Shown here piece after piece: positions 37,079 through 46,174 of a DNA stretch of 64,000 nucleotides (its first letter is position 1; each line of letters starts with the position of its first letter). Origin of the DNA: WTKD01 sp965243525 (GTDB lineage Bacteria; Spirochaetota; Spirochaetia; WTKD01); contig OZ251568.1 in NCBI GenBank assembly GCA_965243525.1, positions 1,426,001 to 1,490,000 of the forward strand, read 5' to 3'. Below the pieces are notes generated by a model, which saw only the letters and a program-made list of their open reading frames with translations, was not told the DNA's origin and searched no databases. Both the position numbers and the translations under genes were made by a program.

Positions 37079-37519
37079 TTATGGAAGAAACGACGCAAAA
37101 CGCATTTGATTTGCACCGACGCCCCAAGCAATGGCTCCACCGATTAAGGCGAGGCTTCCAAAACCCAATATCGTCGCTCCAGAAATTGCAAGCGTATTTG
37201 AAGTGGCTCTATCCTCTGCATCCACAGAAGCGTAAGAAATTCCCACTCCAAGTAATGTACTCCCTACGAGTGCCATACTCAAGCCAAGTAAAGTGGTGCT
37301 GGCGCCAACATCTCTGGTTCCCTTTGCCTTCAGGAGAAAGGCCATGTTGTTAGTGGCGTTAGTGGTTTGAAACGGCACATAGGATTCAAGAGTTGCTTGA
37401 GTTGCAAGAAATGTCCCTTCAGATTGAAGCTGAGTATACGTATTTGCATTCAAAGAGGGTGATGCATAGAGATAACTGGATAGCACGCAGAGTGCGCCAA
37501 CAATAATTAGTTTTTTCAT
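37079..37519 (-). CDS. Array paralogue 4 (small exported two-helix protein)
   Basis: 146 aa. Linker TTNATNNMAFLLKAKGTRD and inter-helix loop YASVDAEDRATSN are specific to this copy. The C-terminal NQMRFASFLP is shared with copy 5, suggesting these two are the most recent duplicates or exchanged ends. Confidence 0.85.
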   Translation of the reverse strand: MKKLIIVGALCVLSSYLYASPSLNANTYTQLQSEGTFLATQATLESYVPFQTTNATNNMAFLLKAKGTRDVGASTTLLGLSMALVGSTLLGVGISYASVDAEDRATSNTLAISGATILGFGSLALIGGAIAWGVGANQMRFASFLP

Positions 37520-37745
37520 ACGGTCCTCCTAAATAACCAAGAGTATAAAAAATATATGTAATTATACCATAACATATACCTATATATGCAATATAAATAG
37601 CAAATAAATTTTAGTGTCAGTAGCTAAGTGTTTTTCACGTATACAACTCAGAGGGTGCATACATTTCGTGCAGGTTCTGCGTGAAGAGATTTGCAAAACG
37701 TAATTTGTGTTGATACAAGAGAGTGATGTATCTTGTGCGCACATC

Positions 37746-38171
37746 TTATGGAAGAAGCGACGCAAAACGCATTTGATTTGCGCCAACGCCCCAGGTGATA
37801 GCGCCGGCAATAGCGACAAGGGTACCAATACCAATGGTTGTTAACCCAGAAATTATTAAAACATCAGAATACTCAACATTATCGTACTCTTCTATCATTC
37901 CAAAGAAAGTAGCCCCTGCAGTCATTATGCTGAAGCCAGTAGAGGTGGTGATCATGCCGGCCCTTCTTGTACTCTCTGCCTTAGAGATAAGGGCTTCCTT
38001 CCTACTAGTGTTGCTATTTTGAAATGGGACATAGGGTTCAAAGGCTGTTTGAGGCGCAAGAAACGTTCCTTCAGATTGAAGCTGTGTATACGCATTTGTG
38101 CTCAAAGAAGGTGCTGCATAAATATAGCTGGATAACGCACAGATTGTGCAGACAATGATTAATTTTTTCAT
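37746..38171 (-). CDS. Array paralogue 5 (small exported two-helix protein)
   Basis: 141 aa. Linker NSNTSRKEALISKAESTRR, short acidic loop EEYDNVEYSDV. End NQMRFASLLP, as in copy 4. Its -10 box lacks the TG extension of the other units. Confidence 0.85.
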   Translation of the reverse strand: MKKLIIVCTICALSSYIYAAPSLSTNAYTQLQSEGTFLAPQTAFEPYVPFQNSNTSRKEALISKAESTRRAGMITTSTGFSIMTAGATFFGMIEEYDNVEYSDVLIISGLTTIGIGTLVAIAGAITWGVGANQMRFASLLP

Positions 38172-38392
38172 ATGGCCTCCTTAATAACCAAATATAAAGA
38201 ATCTTAGTGATTATAATATAACATATATTTACATATGCAGCATAAATAGCAAATAAATTTTAATGTCAATGACTAGCATTTTCAAATCCAAAACTTGCAT
38301 TCGTTTGTGCACTTCTACGTAGACGGATCTAGTAAAAACGTAAATACATGTCGTTGTTGGAGTATGGTGGTGTATCTTATGCACGTATCTTA

Positions 38393-38809
38393 TCAATAAA
38401 ATGATGCCAACCGCAGTTGTCTTGCCCCGATACCCCAGGCAACAGCTCCACCAAGAGTGATGAGGGTGCCAATCCCCAGGAATGTGCCTCCAGAAATGGC
38501 AAGTGAACCTGCAGTGCTGCCGCTGCCAAGAGAGGCTAATCCAAGTGATATAGCTCCGCCGATTAACAGCCCCAGCCCAACAGAAGTGGCGGTTATACCA
38601 CCTAGTTTTGTATCTACTGCCATAGAGATAAAGGCAGTTTTGATAGATTTGGTAGTTTGAAACGGAACATAGGATTCAAAGTCTGGATGAGGCACAAGAA
38701 ACGGGCCTTCAGATTGAAGCTGTGTATATGCATTTGCACCTAAAGAAGGTGCTGCATAGAGATAACTGGATAGCATACAAAGTGCCCCAACAATAATTAG
38801 TTTTTTCAT
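38393..38809 (-). CDS. Array paralogue 6 (small exported two-helix protein)
   Basis: 138 aa, the shortest. Loop between helices reduced to a Gly/Ser run (SLGSGSTAGS); turn AVDTKLG lacks the arginines of the others; end GARQLRLASFY. It is the first unit of the array in transcription direction. Confidence 0.85.
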   Translation of the reverse strand: MKKLIIVGALCMLSSYLYAAPSLGANAYTQLQSEGPFLVPHPDFESYVPFQTTKSIKTAFISMAVDTKLGGITATSVGLGLLIGGAISLGLASLGSGSTAGSLAISGGTFLGIGTLITLGGAVAWGIGARQLRLASFY

Positions 38810-39102
38810 ACGGTCCTCCTAAACAACCAAGAGTATAAAAATATATGTAATTATACCATAATACATATCTACATGTACGACTTAACTAGCAAATAGATCT
38901 TAATATCGGTGCCTAAGTATTTTTTGGGTGCACACCCTAGCGACTGTATACATTTCGTGCGTTTCTACGTGGAGATGTTTTGTTGTACGTGCCTATGCAA
39001 CATATGTTTTTATCTCATACATCTATCTGCGTATGTTACTGGATATGATTTACTCGATAAAGGATAGATATGTGACGATAGTATCGATAAGTAGAAATTA
39101 AT

Positions 39103-39300
39103 TCACGTTGTGTGAGAGGACTCTGAGGGAGTAGCATTATGCTTTTTGATTTGTTTTTCCAGAGGGATGATACGAATTAGGGAATGGATAACTAATTCAT
39201 CAAGGGCCATACTGATTGGGCTGAACGTGGTCCTTTGTTTTGGTTTAGGCTTCAGTTTGTCTTCCTTGTTATCAAAGTATACATCCATCAAAATAATCAT
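39103..39300 (-). CDS. Possible small protein, unsupported by homology
   Basis: 65 codons, start ATG at 39300, no clear ribosome site. Basic N-terminal part (DNKEDKLKPKPKQR) then a helix-like ALDELVIHSLIRIIPLEKQIKK. Codon choice looks acceptable, but an overlapping open frame exists on plus. Around it, 39001-39500 is AT-rich with no recognised element except the ribosome site of the next gene; 39001-39030 weakly resembles an array spacer. Confidence 0.22.
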   Translation of the reverse strand: MIILMDVYFDNKEDKLKPKPKQRTTFSPISMALDELVIHSLIRIIPLEKQIKKHNATPSESSHTT

Positions 39301-39503
39301 TTGTCTACCATTACGTTTACATATTTACCATCGGTTGATTATTAAAAAATGTTAAACAGTATATTTTGGAGAAATTAAGCGGTGTATCTCTAAGCTAATG
39401 AGAACTGTTGTAGACAACCGTGATCAGGGTGAAAATGCTTGATCTTGGTTTGTGTGTATATGAAATCTTCTCAGAATAGACTAATCTAAGGCTGGAGGTA
39501 ATT

Positions 39504-40548
39504 ATGACGTATAAGTAGACTTGGGAATACTGGTCTTTTTGTTTCACGTATTGGTCTTGGCACCATGCTTTTTGGAACAAGTACATCGAAAAAAGATTCG
39601 ATTTGGATGGTGAAAGATTTTTTGGAGAAGGGGGGCAATCATCTTGATACTGCCAATGTGTATGGACCTTTTTTATCTGAAGAAATCATTGGGGAGAGCT
39701 TCAAAGAAGTGGTTCGGGATGACGTTGTGCTTGCAACGAAGCTGCGATTTGCGGTGGGAACAACGCCAAATGCGTGGGGCTTGTCGCGAAAGCATATTAT
39801 CCAGGAAGTCGATGCATCGTTGAAGCGTCTGCAAACAGACTACATTGATTTGCTCTATGTCCATTGCTGGGATGGACTTACTCCTATTGAAGAAACATTA
39901 ACGGCATTGGACGATCTTATTAGCGAAGGCAAGGTTCGATATATCGGGGTATCGAATTTTAAGGCTTGGCAACTTATGAAGGCCCATGCGGTGAGTCAGC
40001 TACATGGATTACATGTTTTTTGTGCAGCGCAGTTTCAATATTCATTGGTTGATCGGAACATCGAACTTGAAGTTACAGAGGCATGCGAAGAAACAGGTCT
40101 TGGACTTGTTCCTTGGGCGCCGCTTGGGGGAGGATTTCTTACAGGGAAATACCAACGTGATAAACGGCCCGAAGCTGCAGATGGGCGTATCGGCACTGCG
40201 ATTAAGTCACATCAGGAATATTGGGATTGGCGAAACACCGAGAAAAACTGGCGCATTCTCGACGAGGTGACCAAATTGACCAAAAAATACAATGTGAGTT
40301 ATACACAGATTGCAATATCGTGGCTCTTGGCAAAAAAACAAGTAAGCAGTGTGCTGATTGGTGCGCGTACTCGCGAGCAATATGAAGATAATATGGGGAG
40401 TGTTTCTGTGTGTATAGAGGAGCAAGACATTGCGCGCCTCGATGAATTGAGTAAGCCAGAATTAATGTATCCATACTCCTTTGTTGAAATGCTTGTGCGA
40501 AGAGTTCCTGGACCGCCACCGAAGAACGTCTTTGTTGAAGAAGATTAG
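39504..40548 (+). pseudogene. Aldo/keto reductase gene with 5' frameshift
   Basis: GGAGG (39494-39498) and ATG (39504) begin MTYK, then TAG. One frame over, without any start codon, the text continues as the normal family start RLGNTGLFVSRIGLGTMLFGT and runs through a full aldo/keto reductase to 40548: HLDTANVYG, the Lys in VLATKLRF, YIDLLYVHCWD (His), GVSNFKAWQL, and the NADP-binding VLIGARTREQ near the end. Removing one base (for example T39516) restores the gene. Internal initiation at ATG 39565 would drop the first beta strand. Either a recent pseudogene, a sequencing error, or recoding; there is no obvious slippery site. Confidence 0.85.
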
Positions 40549-40652
40549 CGCTGAAGAATTAAGCTATCTCTGAGAAGCAGGTTTTGATTTGACATTCACA
40601 GAGATGGCATGATACGTATCTTTTTGCATGGTGTTGTTGTGATTAAGCAGGG

Positions 40653-41180
40653 TTAGGAGGATGTCTGGTTGAGTGCCTTATGCTCTTGTGCCCAGTGCTT
40701 GTAGCGATCTGCAGAAGCAGCAATATCTTCGATTTCTTCGGGGCGAAGTTTTCGAAGGGGTTTTGCTGGTATCCCAGCGACAATCGTGCCGCTTGGCACG
40801 CGCATTCCTGGAGGAACAAGTGCTCCAGCACCTACCATTGCATGAGTTTCAACAACAGCACCATCCAGAACTGTTGCTCCCATACCAATAAAGCATTCAT
40901 CTTCGAGGATGCACCCATGCAGGATTGCTGCGTGTCCAACGGTTATACGTGCGCCAAGAATCAAGGGAAATCGTTCACGGGTAACATGCAAGACTGAATT
41001 GTCTTGAATATTGGTGCTTTCGCCGATCCGGATATAGTTCACGTCGCCGCGTAGTGTTGTTGCATACCATATGCTCACATAGGCAGAAAGCACAACATCT
41101 CCAACGATCGTTGCATTGGGTGCAATAAACGCAGTTTTTTCAATTTTTGGATATATTGACTTGTATGGAAGCAGATTCAT
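40653..41180 (-). CDS. Gamma-carbonic anhydrase-like hexapeptide-repeat protein (YrdA/PaaY type)
   Basis: 175 aa left-handed beta-helix. The metal-binding His pattern is present: VLHVT, then VGHAAILHG, three His as in gamma-class carbonic anhydrases. RGDVNYIRIGESTNIQDNS is the family start signature. Many relatives bind zinc but show weak or no carbonic anhydrase activity. Initiates 5 nt after an extended -10 box, so probably leaderless; divergent from the CinA-like gene. Confidence 0.9.
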   Translation of the reverse strand: MNLLPYKSIYPKIEKTAFIAPNATIVGDVVLSAYVSIWYATTLRGDVNYIRIGESTNIQDNSVLHVTRERFPLILGARITVGHAAILHGCILEDECFIGMGATVLDGAVVETHAMVGAGALVPPGMRVPSGTIVAGIPAKPLRKLRPEEIEDIAASADRYKHWAQEHKALNQTSS

Positions 41181-41185
41181 GGTAC

Positions 41186-41194
41186 ATTATACCA
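41186..41194 (-). promoter_or_regulatory. Extended -10 promoter of the carbonic-anhydrase-like gene
   Basis: TGGTATAAT on minus, followed by GTACC and the ATG at 41180. No -35 match is needed with the TG extension; no ribosome site fits in between. Confidence 0.6.
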
Positions 41195-41213
41195 CAGAGA
41201 GGTATATACTGAT

Positions 41214-41975
41214 ATGCAAAAAACAACACTCGCTGTTTTATTAATTGGAAATGAGATACTCCGCACACAGGTGAAGGAAGCAAATTACATTCCTATCGCT
41301 CGGGCAGTGCTACAAAAGGGTATTGTTATTGGTGAAGTACGTATCGTACAAGATGACAAGGAGGAAATTGCAGACGCTGTACGTGTGTTAAGCAAGAAAT
41401 ATACCTATGTCATTACTTCTGGAGGCGTTGGTCCGACCCATGATGATATAACCCTTGAAAGTATCGCGCATGGCTTTGGTGTTTCGCCAGCAAAAAACGA
41501 TGCGATGATGCAGTTTCTGTTGTCGAAGGACACTGCGATGAACCCTGCACGTGCAAAGATGGCCTATCTTCCGCAGGGGAGTACATTAGTGCATGATATC
41601 AACAACAATTGGCCGGCGATCCGCTTTCGGAATATCTTCATTCTTCCAGGACTTCCGAGGGTGTTGAAAACGATACTTCCAAACGTTGTTGCAGTGCTTC
41701 CACAAGAAGACCAGATTTACTATGGGTATATCGTGGTTTCTCAGCAAGAACAAGAATTTGCAACCGCACTTGATGAATTGCAAAGAGATTTTCCAGATAT
41801 TGCCATTGGGTCCTATCCGTCGATAGAAACCCAGCAGGTGAAAATAAGTCTTACCGGAAGGCATGAAAGTGATACTCTTGCATGTTTCAAGGAACTGACA
41901 GAGCGCTTTGACGCGGATATAACAGAGAAACAGGAAATAGAGCAGATTTCTGTTTCTGATGAGCAGGTTGATTAA
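41214..41975 (+). CDS. CinA-like molybdopterin-binding-fold protein
   Basis: 253 aa. N-terminal MoaB/MogA-like fold: AVLLIGNEILRTQ, VRIVQDDKEEI, ITSGGVGPTHDDITLE (the phosphate-binding TGG/SGGxGPTxDD loop). It has the COG1058 domain only and lacks the CinA C-terminal nicotinamide-nucleotide amidase domain. Relatives hydrolyse ADP-ribose or have unknown roles. GAGAGG lies 11 nt before the ATG. Confidence 0.87.
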   Translation: MQKTTLAVLLIGNEILRTQVKEANYIPIARAVLQKGIVIGEVRIVQDDKEEIADAVRVLSKKYTYVITSGGVGPTHDDITLESIAHGFGVSPAKNDAMMQFLLSKDTAMNPARAKMAYLPQGSTLVHDINNNWPAIRFRNIFILPGLPRVLKTILPNVVAVLPQEDQIYYGYIVVSQQEQEFATALDELQRDFPDIAIGSYPSIETQQVKISLTGRHESDTLACFKELTERFDADITEKQEIEQISVSDEQVD

Positions 41976-41980
41976 CAGAG

Positions 41981-42868
41981 CTACGAAATAGGATTTTGTT
42001 TCTTGGGTTTTTTGCTCATTCGTTTGGCGAAGAATCCAAGAGCCAGGCTCAATGCTGCTGCAACGATGAAGATTGCACTGAGAACAAGGGAAAGGCCATC
42101 CCATGTAGTGAGCAATAATGCAGCAGGAGAGGCGCAGACGAGACCAAATATCACAGCATTTATCTCTTGTTCATATCGATTGTGAATGCTGTTGAGGAGC
42201 CGAGCAATACCAAATATCCCAATCCCTAGGCCTGCACAGATGATAAGCGCTGTGATGAGGGTGATGTTTCCCAAGACGCCGACGAATAAAGGGTATAATC
42301 CCAACAACACTAATACCAATGACCCACTAATCCCCGGCAAAATCATGGTTGCAGAGCCAATGACAGCAGCGATGAACAATGCGAGTTGTGGTTGTGTCTG
42401 CGAGAACGTGCTCAGCGAAGGTTCTGGAGACAGCAGGGGAGGGAGGATGCAGGCGATGACACCGACACCACAGAGTATTCCCTGTACAACGCGAGAGAGA
42501 AGAGAAGGTGTGGTTTTTTCATTGGCTTCCCCTGACCTATGAAATAACGCATGAAAGACTGAGGGGATGCTGCCAACAACAAGTCCGGCAAATCCATAAC
42601 TTATTTCAGTGGTATAGATCTCGATCATATGGAGCAAAAGTTGTGCACTTGCCAAAAGGCCGATGACAGCACCGAGGATTATTGGAAGAAGAATTCCAAA
42701 GGATGAACGCATTCGAGAAAAATTCAGCGTGCTTAGATCTGAGATGCTTTGTATGACTGGGTAGTATATCTGCAATAACACCGCAACGGTTCCCCCGCTT
42801 ACTCCGGGGATGATATTTGCAACACCGATGCAGATTCCTTTGAGAAAAAGAATGCTAGATTGTTTCAT
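41981..42868 (-). CDS. DUF368 membrane protein (PopT-type undecaprenyl-phosphate translocase)
   Basis: 295 aa with about nine membrane segments. The family hallmark GVANIIPGVSGGTVAVLL at the N-terminus and its repeat GSATMILPGISGSLVLVLLG in the second half mark DUF368; members have been shown to recycle undecaprenyl phosphate across the cytoplasmic membrane for cell wall synthesis. The basic C-terminus (FAKRMSKKPKKQ) should be cytoplasmic. Convergent with the CinA-like gene, 5-bp gap. Confidence 0.92.
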   Translation of the reverse strand: MKQSSILFLKGICIGVANIIPGVSGGTVAVLLQIYYPVIQSISDLSTLNFSRMRSSFGILLPIILGAVIGLLASAQLLLHMIEIYTTEISYGFAGLVVGSIPSVFHALFHRSGEANEKTTPSLLSRVVQGILCGVGVIACILPPLLSPEPSLSTFSQTQPQLALFIAAVIGSATMILPGISGSLVLVLLGLYPLFVGVLGNITLITALIICAGLGIGIFGIARLLNSIHNRYEQEINAVIFGLVCASPAALLLTTWDGLSLVLSAIFIVAAALSLALGFFAKRMSKKPKKQNPIS

Positions 42869-43045
42869 CTGTTCCTAGTATAGCGGATAATTGCATTTCA
42901 GATGTAGTATGCGCAGTTGTCATGTATATGGCTAATGCGGTTTTATTTTTACAAAAAATTGCCCTAATAGGCTGATTGTTGATCACTGAAAAAACCGAAA
43001 AACAAGGCTTTTCCCAAAAAACAAGAAATGCTAGGCTAATGTGTT

Positions 43046-43720
43046 GTGATTATAGCGAATACTATTAAAAAAACATATACCGTTGGTGATATTACCGTTC
43101 AGGCATTGCGTGGCGTCAGCTGCACCATTGAAAAGGGTGAATTCACCAGCATCGTTGGTCCATCTGGGTCCGGGAAAACAACATTCTTGAACCTTATTGG
43201 ATGTCTTGATCTTCCCGATGAAGGAAGCATCAAAGTGGAGGGGACAGATGTGAGTCATTATTCCCAGAAGGCGCTCTCCGTTCTTCGACGTGATAAAATC
43301 GGGTTTATCTTTCAAAGTTATAACCTTATTCCGGTGTTGACAGCCTATGAAAATGTTGCATTTTCGTTAACGCTGCAGAAGAGACCTGAAAAAGAGGTTC
43401 GAGCCAAGACCTATGAAATTTTAGAAAAGGTTGGACTGAAAGGGATGGAGCATCGTATTCCATCGAAACTTTCTGGAGGTCAAAGACAGCGGGTTGCCAT
43501 TGCGCGTGCTCTTGTGAAATCACCGGCGATGGTTCTTGCTGATGAGCCAACTGCAAATCTTGATTCTGAGACAGGAGTTGCAATCATAAAACTCATGCGT
43601 GCGCTTAATCAAGAACTCAACACCACCTTTGTGATCTTGACGCATGACCCTCAGATGATGGAACATACTCGACGCATCATCCACCTGAGAGATGGACAGA
43701 TTGAATCGGAGTCATCATGA
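43046..43720 (+). CDS. ABC transporter ATPase, LolD/MacB type
   Basis: 224 aa from GTG at 43046. Walker A GPSGSGKTT, Q-loop IFQSYNLIPVLTAYENV, signature LSGGQRQRVAIARAL, Walker B MVLADEPTANLD, H-loop ILTHD. It powers the two FtsX-like permeases that follow; its stop overlaps the next start (ATGA). Family members extract lipoproteins or export substrates across the envelope instead of importing. No ribosome site before the GTG. Confidence 0.95.
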   Translation: MIIANTIKKTYTVGDITVQALRGVSCTIEKGEFTSIVGPSGSGKTTFLNLIGCLDLPDEGSIKVEGTDVSHYSQKALSVLRRDKIGFIFQSYNLIPVLTAYENVAFSLTLQKRPEKEVRAKTYEILEKVGLKGMEHRIPSKLSGGQRQRVAIARALVKSPAMVLADEPTANLDSETGVAIIKLMRALNQELNTTFVILTHDPQMMEHTRRIIHLRDGQIESESS

Positions 43721-44934
43721 TTATAAAAATGGCATTTAGAAACCTCTTTCGCCACCGAAAGAGAACGATTATCACCGCACTTGCCATTGCAATTGGACTC
43801 TCGATGTACATTCTCATTGATTCAATGCTGACCGGTATAGATCAAGAAACGATTCAAAATCTTGTGTGGTATGAGACTGCGTCCTTGCGATTGTATACCG
43901 ATGCCTATGTAGAAGAACGCGAGGCTTTTCCGCTAAACAAGCCCATTGAATATCCTGAGCAGGTGATTCCCTCTCTGCAGGAGGTGTATCCAGTCAGCCC
44001 GAGGACGGTATTTCTGGCAGAATTGTTGTTTTTTGAAGATCCATATCCGGTTGGTGGATCGGTCAATGCGATTGTGCATGCGATTTCTCCTTCCGACAGC
44101 AGTGTTTTTCGCACGTTTGAGGACCTCCAGGTTCCCAAAAACGACGAAATAATTTTGGGAGGATGGCTTGCCGAGGATATTGGAGCGAGCATCGACTATC
44201 CTATAACTTTGCTCACTCGAACGCGGGATGGGTATTATCAAACGATTGATTTATACGTGAAAGACATTGTGTACACCCCCAACCAAATAACAAACCGAGC
44301 AGCCTTTATCGCATTGGATTATGCGGATGCGGTGTTGAACATGGAAGGGGCGGTTACTGAAATCAGCATAGGATTGCCGGTAAACACGAGTATTGAAGAC
44401 ATCGATTTGATTGGCGCCTCGCTTGCTGTTGAATTCCCACATCTTGATGGATTGAGTTGGCGAGATCAAGCAGCAGATTTTGTTGCAATTGCTTCAACCA
44501 AGCAATCTTCAACTGGATTTATCTTGTTTTTGGTATTTATCATCGTTGCTGTTGGCATCTCTAACACTATTCTCATGGCGGTGCAGGAGCGTAAAAAGGA
44601 AATTGGCATCATGCGTGCGTTGGGAATGAGCAAGAGGCAGATCAGACGACTTTTTCTGGCAGAAGCAGGGGGGTTGGGGGTCATTGGCGGATTGTTTAGT
44701 ATGGTGCTTGGTGCATTGTTTGTGCTTTTGCTTGTGCAGGTGGGGATTGATTATACGTGGATTATGCGTGATATCGATTTTCCTTATCGCACGACAGGTA
44801 TTATCTATGGAGCGGTGAATATCCCAACATTTTTTATCTCTTTTTTATTCGGCATTGGCATCTCCATCATCATGGCAGCAATTCCCGTAAGACGTGCGTT
44901 GAAAACCACGGTAACTGATACATTAAAGGATTGA
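43717..44934 (+). CDS. FtsX/LolCE-like ABC permease 1
   Basis: 405 aa: one helix near the N-terminus (IITALAIAIGLSMYILI), a large periplasmic domain (about 45-265), then three helices with the FtsX signature VQERKKEIGIMRALGMSKRQIRRLFLAE between them. Standard four-helix MacB/LolC topology. No signal of a fused ATPase. Followed by permease 2 after 1 bp. Confidence 0.92.
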   Translation: MIIKMAFRNLFRHRKRTIITALAIAIGLSMYILIDSMLTGIDQETIQNLVWYETASLRLYTDAYVEEREAFPLNKPIEYPEQVIPSLQEVYPVSPRTVFLAELLFFEDPYPVGGSVNAIVHAISPSDSSVFRTFEDLQVPKNDEIILGGWLAEDIGASIDYPITLLTRTRDGYYQTIDLYVKDIVYTPNQITNRAAFIALDYADAVLNMEGAVTEISIGLPVNTSIEDIDLIGASLAVEFPHLDGLSWRDQAADFVAIASTKQSSTGFILFLVFIIVAVGISNTILMAVQERKKEIGIMRALGMSKRQIRRLFLAEAGGLGVIGGLFSMVLGALFVLLLVQVGIDYTWIMRDIDFPYRTTGIIYGAVNIPTFFISFLFGIGISIIMAAIPVRRALKTTVTDTLKD

Positions 44935-44935
44935 T

Positions 44936-46171
44936 ATGAATATGATACACCTAGCATGGCGCAATATTTGGCGCAATAAAAAACGCAGCATCTTGTCGTT
45001 TAGTTCGATTGCATGTGCTTGTATTGTTATCAGCTTGCTGTTTGGGTTGATTACCGGATTGCAGGTTGATCTTGAAAACAATTTAAAAACCTATGTGAGT
45101 GGAGATATTCGCATCCGCAACAAGAAATTTCAAGAAAATGAAAAACTCAACCCCATTCCCTATTTTGTTTCAGAGAGACTCGCATTACAATCTGCTATTG
45201 AAGCGATCGATGGGGTTGCGGCAGTACTTCCGCGTATTGTGCTCCCTGTGTCAACATTTGAAGATACACGAGAAACCTTCATAATTGAAGGCGTTGATCC
45301 TGATGCAAACGAGGCATTTCGCACCTTTTCTTCTCTCATGATTGACGGCGACAATTTGCCAACAGAAAGAGGGGACATTATTCCTGCAGTGATTGCTGAA
45401 GGACTTGCAACCAAATTAGGTGTAGGTATTGGCAGCAGATTAACAACCCTTTCGACCACGGTTTTTCGCAGCACGAATGCAATGACGTTTACCATTGTTG
45501 GAATGGCGAGACCTTCAATTCCGCCGGTGAACAGCACGACCTTGTTCGTGCCCATCCTCGCAGCAGAGCGGCTTTCGATGATGGCAGGTGGGGCCACTGA
45601 ATTGCTTATTCGTGTTGCAGATGGCTATGATAGCAACGAGGTGCTTCACCAGATACGTCAATCGATCACAGATGATGCACTTGAGGTGCAGTTATGGGAT
45701 GAAGTGAGCACCACGAGTTTGATGATCCAATTTGCTCAATTGATATATATGTTCATCGCATTGATATTTTTCATTCTTGGCAGCATTGCGATTATCAACA
45801 CAACTATCATGACTATATTTGAACGGAGTTTTGAAATCGGACTGTTGGGCAGCCTTGGCATGCAGAAACAGCAGATACGAAGGTTGTTTTTTCTGGAATC
45901 GGTGCTTATCGCGGTTTTGGGTGCAGGAATCGGCGTATCCATAGGCACATTGCTTGTGTTCATTATGGGACAAACCGGCATAGATGCGGGAACTCAAATG
46001 GAGGGAGTATCACTTGAAATCAATACACTCCTCTATCCTCAGGCACGCACTTCTGTTTCCATTGGCATATTTTTATATTCCTTGATTGTTAGCTCTGTTG
46101 CGACATTGATCCCTACGAGAAAAATACTAAAACTACAACCAGTAGAAACATTACGAGAGAGGAGTTCATAA
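44936..46171 (+). CDS. FtsX/LolCE-like ABC permease 2
   Basis: 411 aa, same topology as permease 1 but low identity, so the pair is a heterodimer like LolC-LolE. Helix-linking motif FERSFEIGLLGSLGMQKQQIRRLFFLES. The periplasmic domain (about 45-270) contains SRLTTLSTTVFRS and may bind a chaperone such as the LolA-like product of the next gene. Confidence 0.92.
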   Translation: MNMIHLAWRNIWRNKKRSILSFSSIACACIVISLLFGLITGLQVDLENNLKTYVSGDIRIRNKKFQENEKLNPIPYFVSERLALQSAIEAIDGVAAVLPRIVLPVSTFEDTRETFIIEGVDPDANEAFRTFSSLMIDGDNLPTERGDIIPAVIAEGLATKLGVGIGSRLTTLSTTVFRSTNAMTFTIVGMARPSIPPVNSTTLFVPILAAERLSMMAGGATELLIRVADGYDSNEVLHQIRQSITDDALEVQLWDEVSTTSLMIQFAQLIYMFIALIFFILGSIAIINTTIMTIFERSFEIGLLGSLGMQKQQIRRLFFLESVLIAVLGAGIGVSIGTLLVFIMGQTGIDAGTQMEGVSLEINTLLYPQARTSVSIGIFLYSLIVSSVATLIPTRKILKLQPVETLRERSS

Positions 46172-46174
46172 GTG

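Larger units (their letters stand above)
35080..39000 (-). repeat. Six-unit tandem array of about 660-bp gene-plus-spacer units
   Basis: Unit starts (gene 3' ends) at 35080, 35742, 36418, 37079, 37746 and 38393: spacing 662, 676, 661, 667, 647 bp. Both the genes and the roughly 220-bp spacers are related. Conserved spacer parts on minus are a CTACGTGAAGA-like block, GCACGAAATGTA, AAATTTATTTGCTATTTA, a -10 box usually in extended form TGGTATAAT (35546-35554, 36238-36246, 36898-36906 as TGATATAAT, 37561-37569, 38210-38215 without TG, 38850-38858), and AGGAGGACCGTATG. It arose by repeated tandem duplication. Confidence 0.9.

Noticed and set aside
35080..39000. CRISPR or other short-repeat array
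   Set aside because: The period is about 660 bp and each unit contains a gene; no short regular repeats with unique spacers exist.
39146..39355. 69-codon frame on plus before the aldo/keto reductase
   Set aside because: No ribosome site, opposite to another weak frame, and composition typical of noncoding AT-rich DNA.
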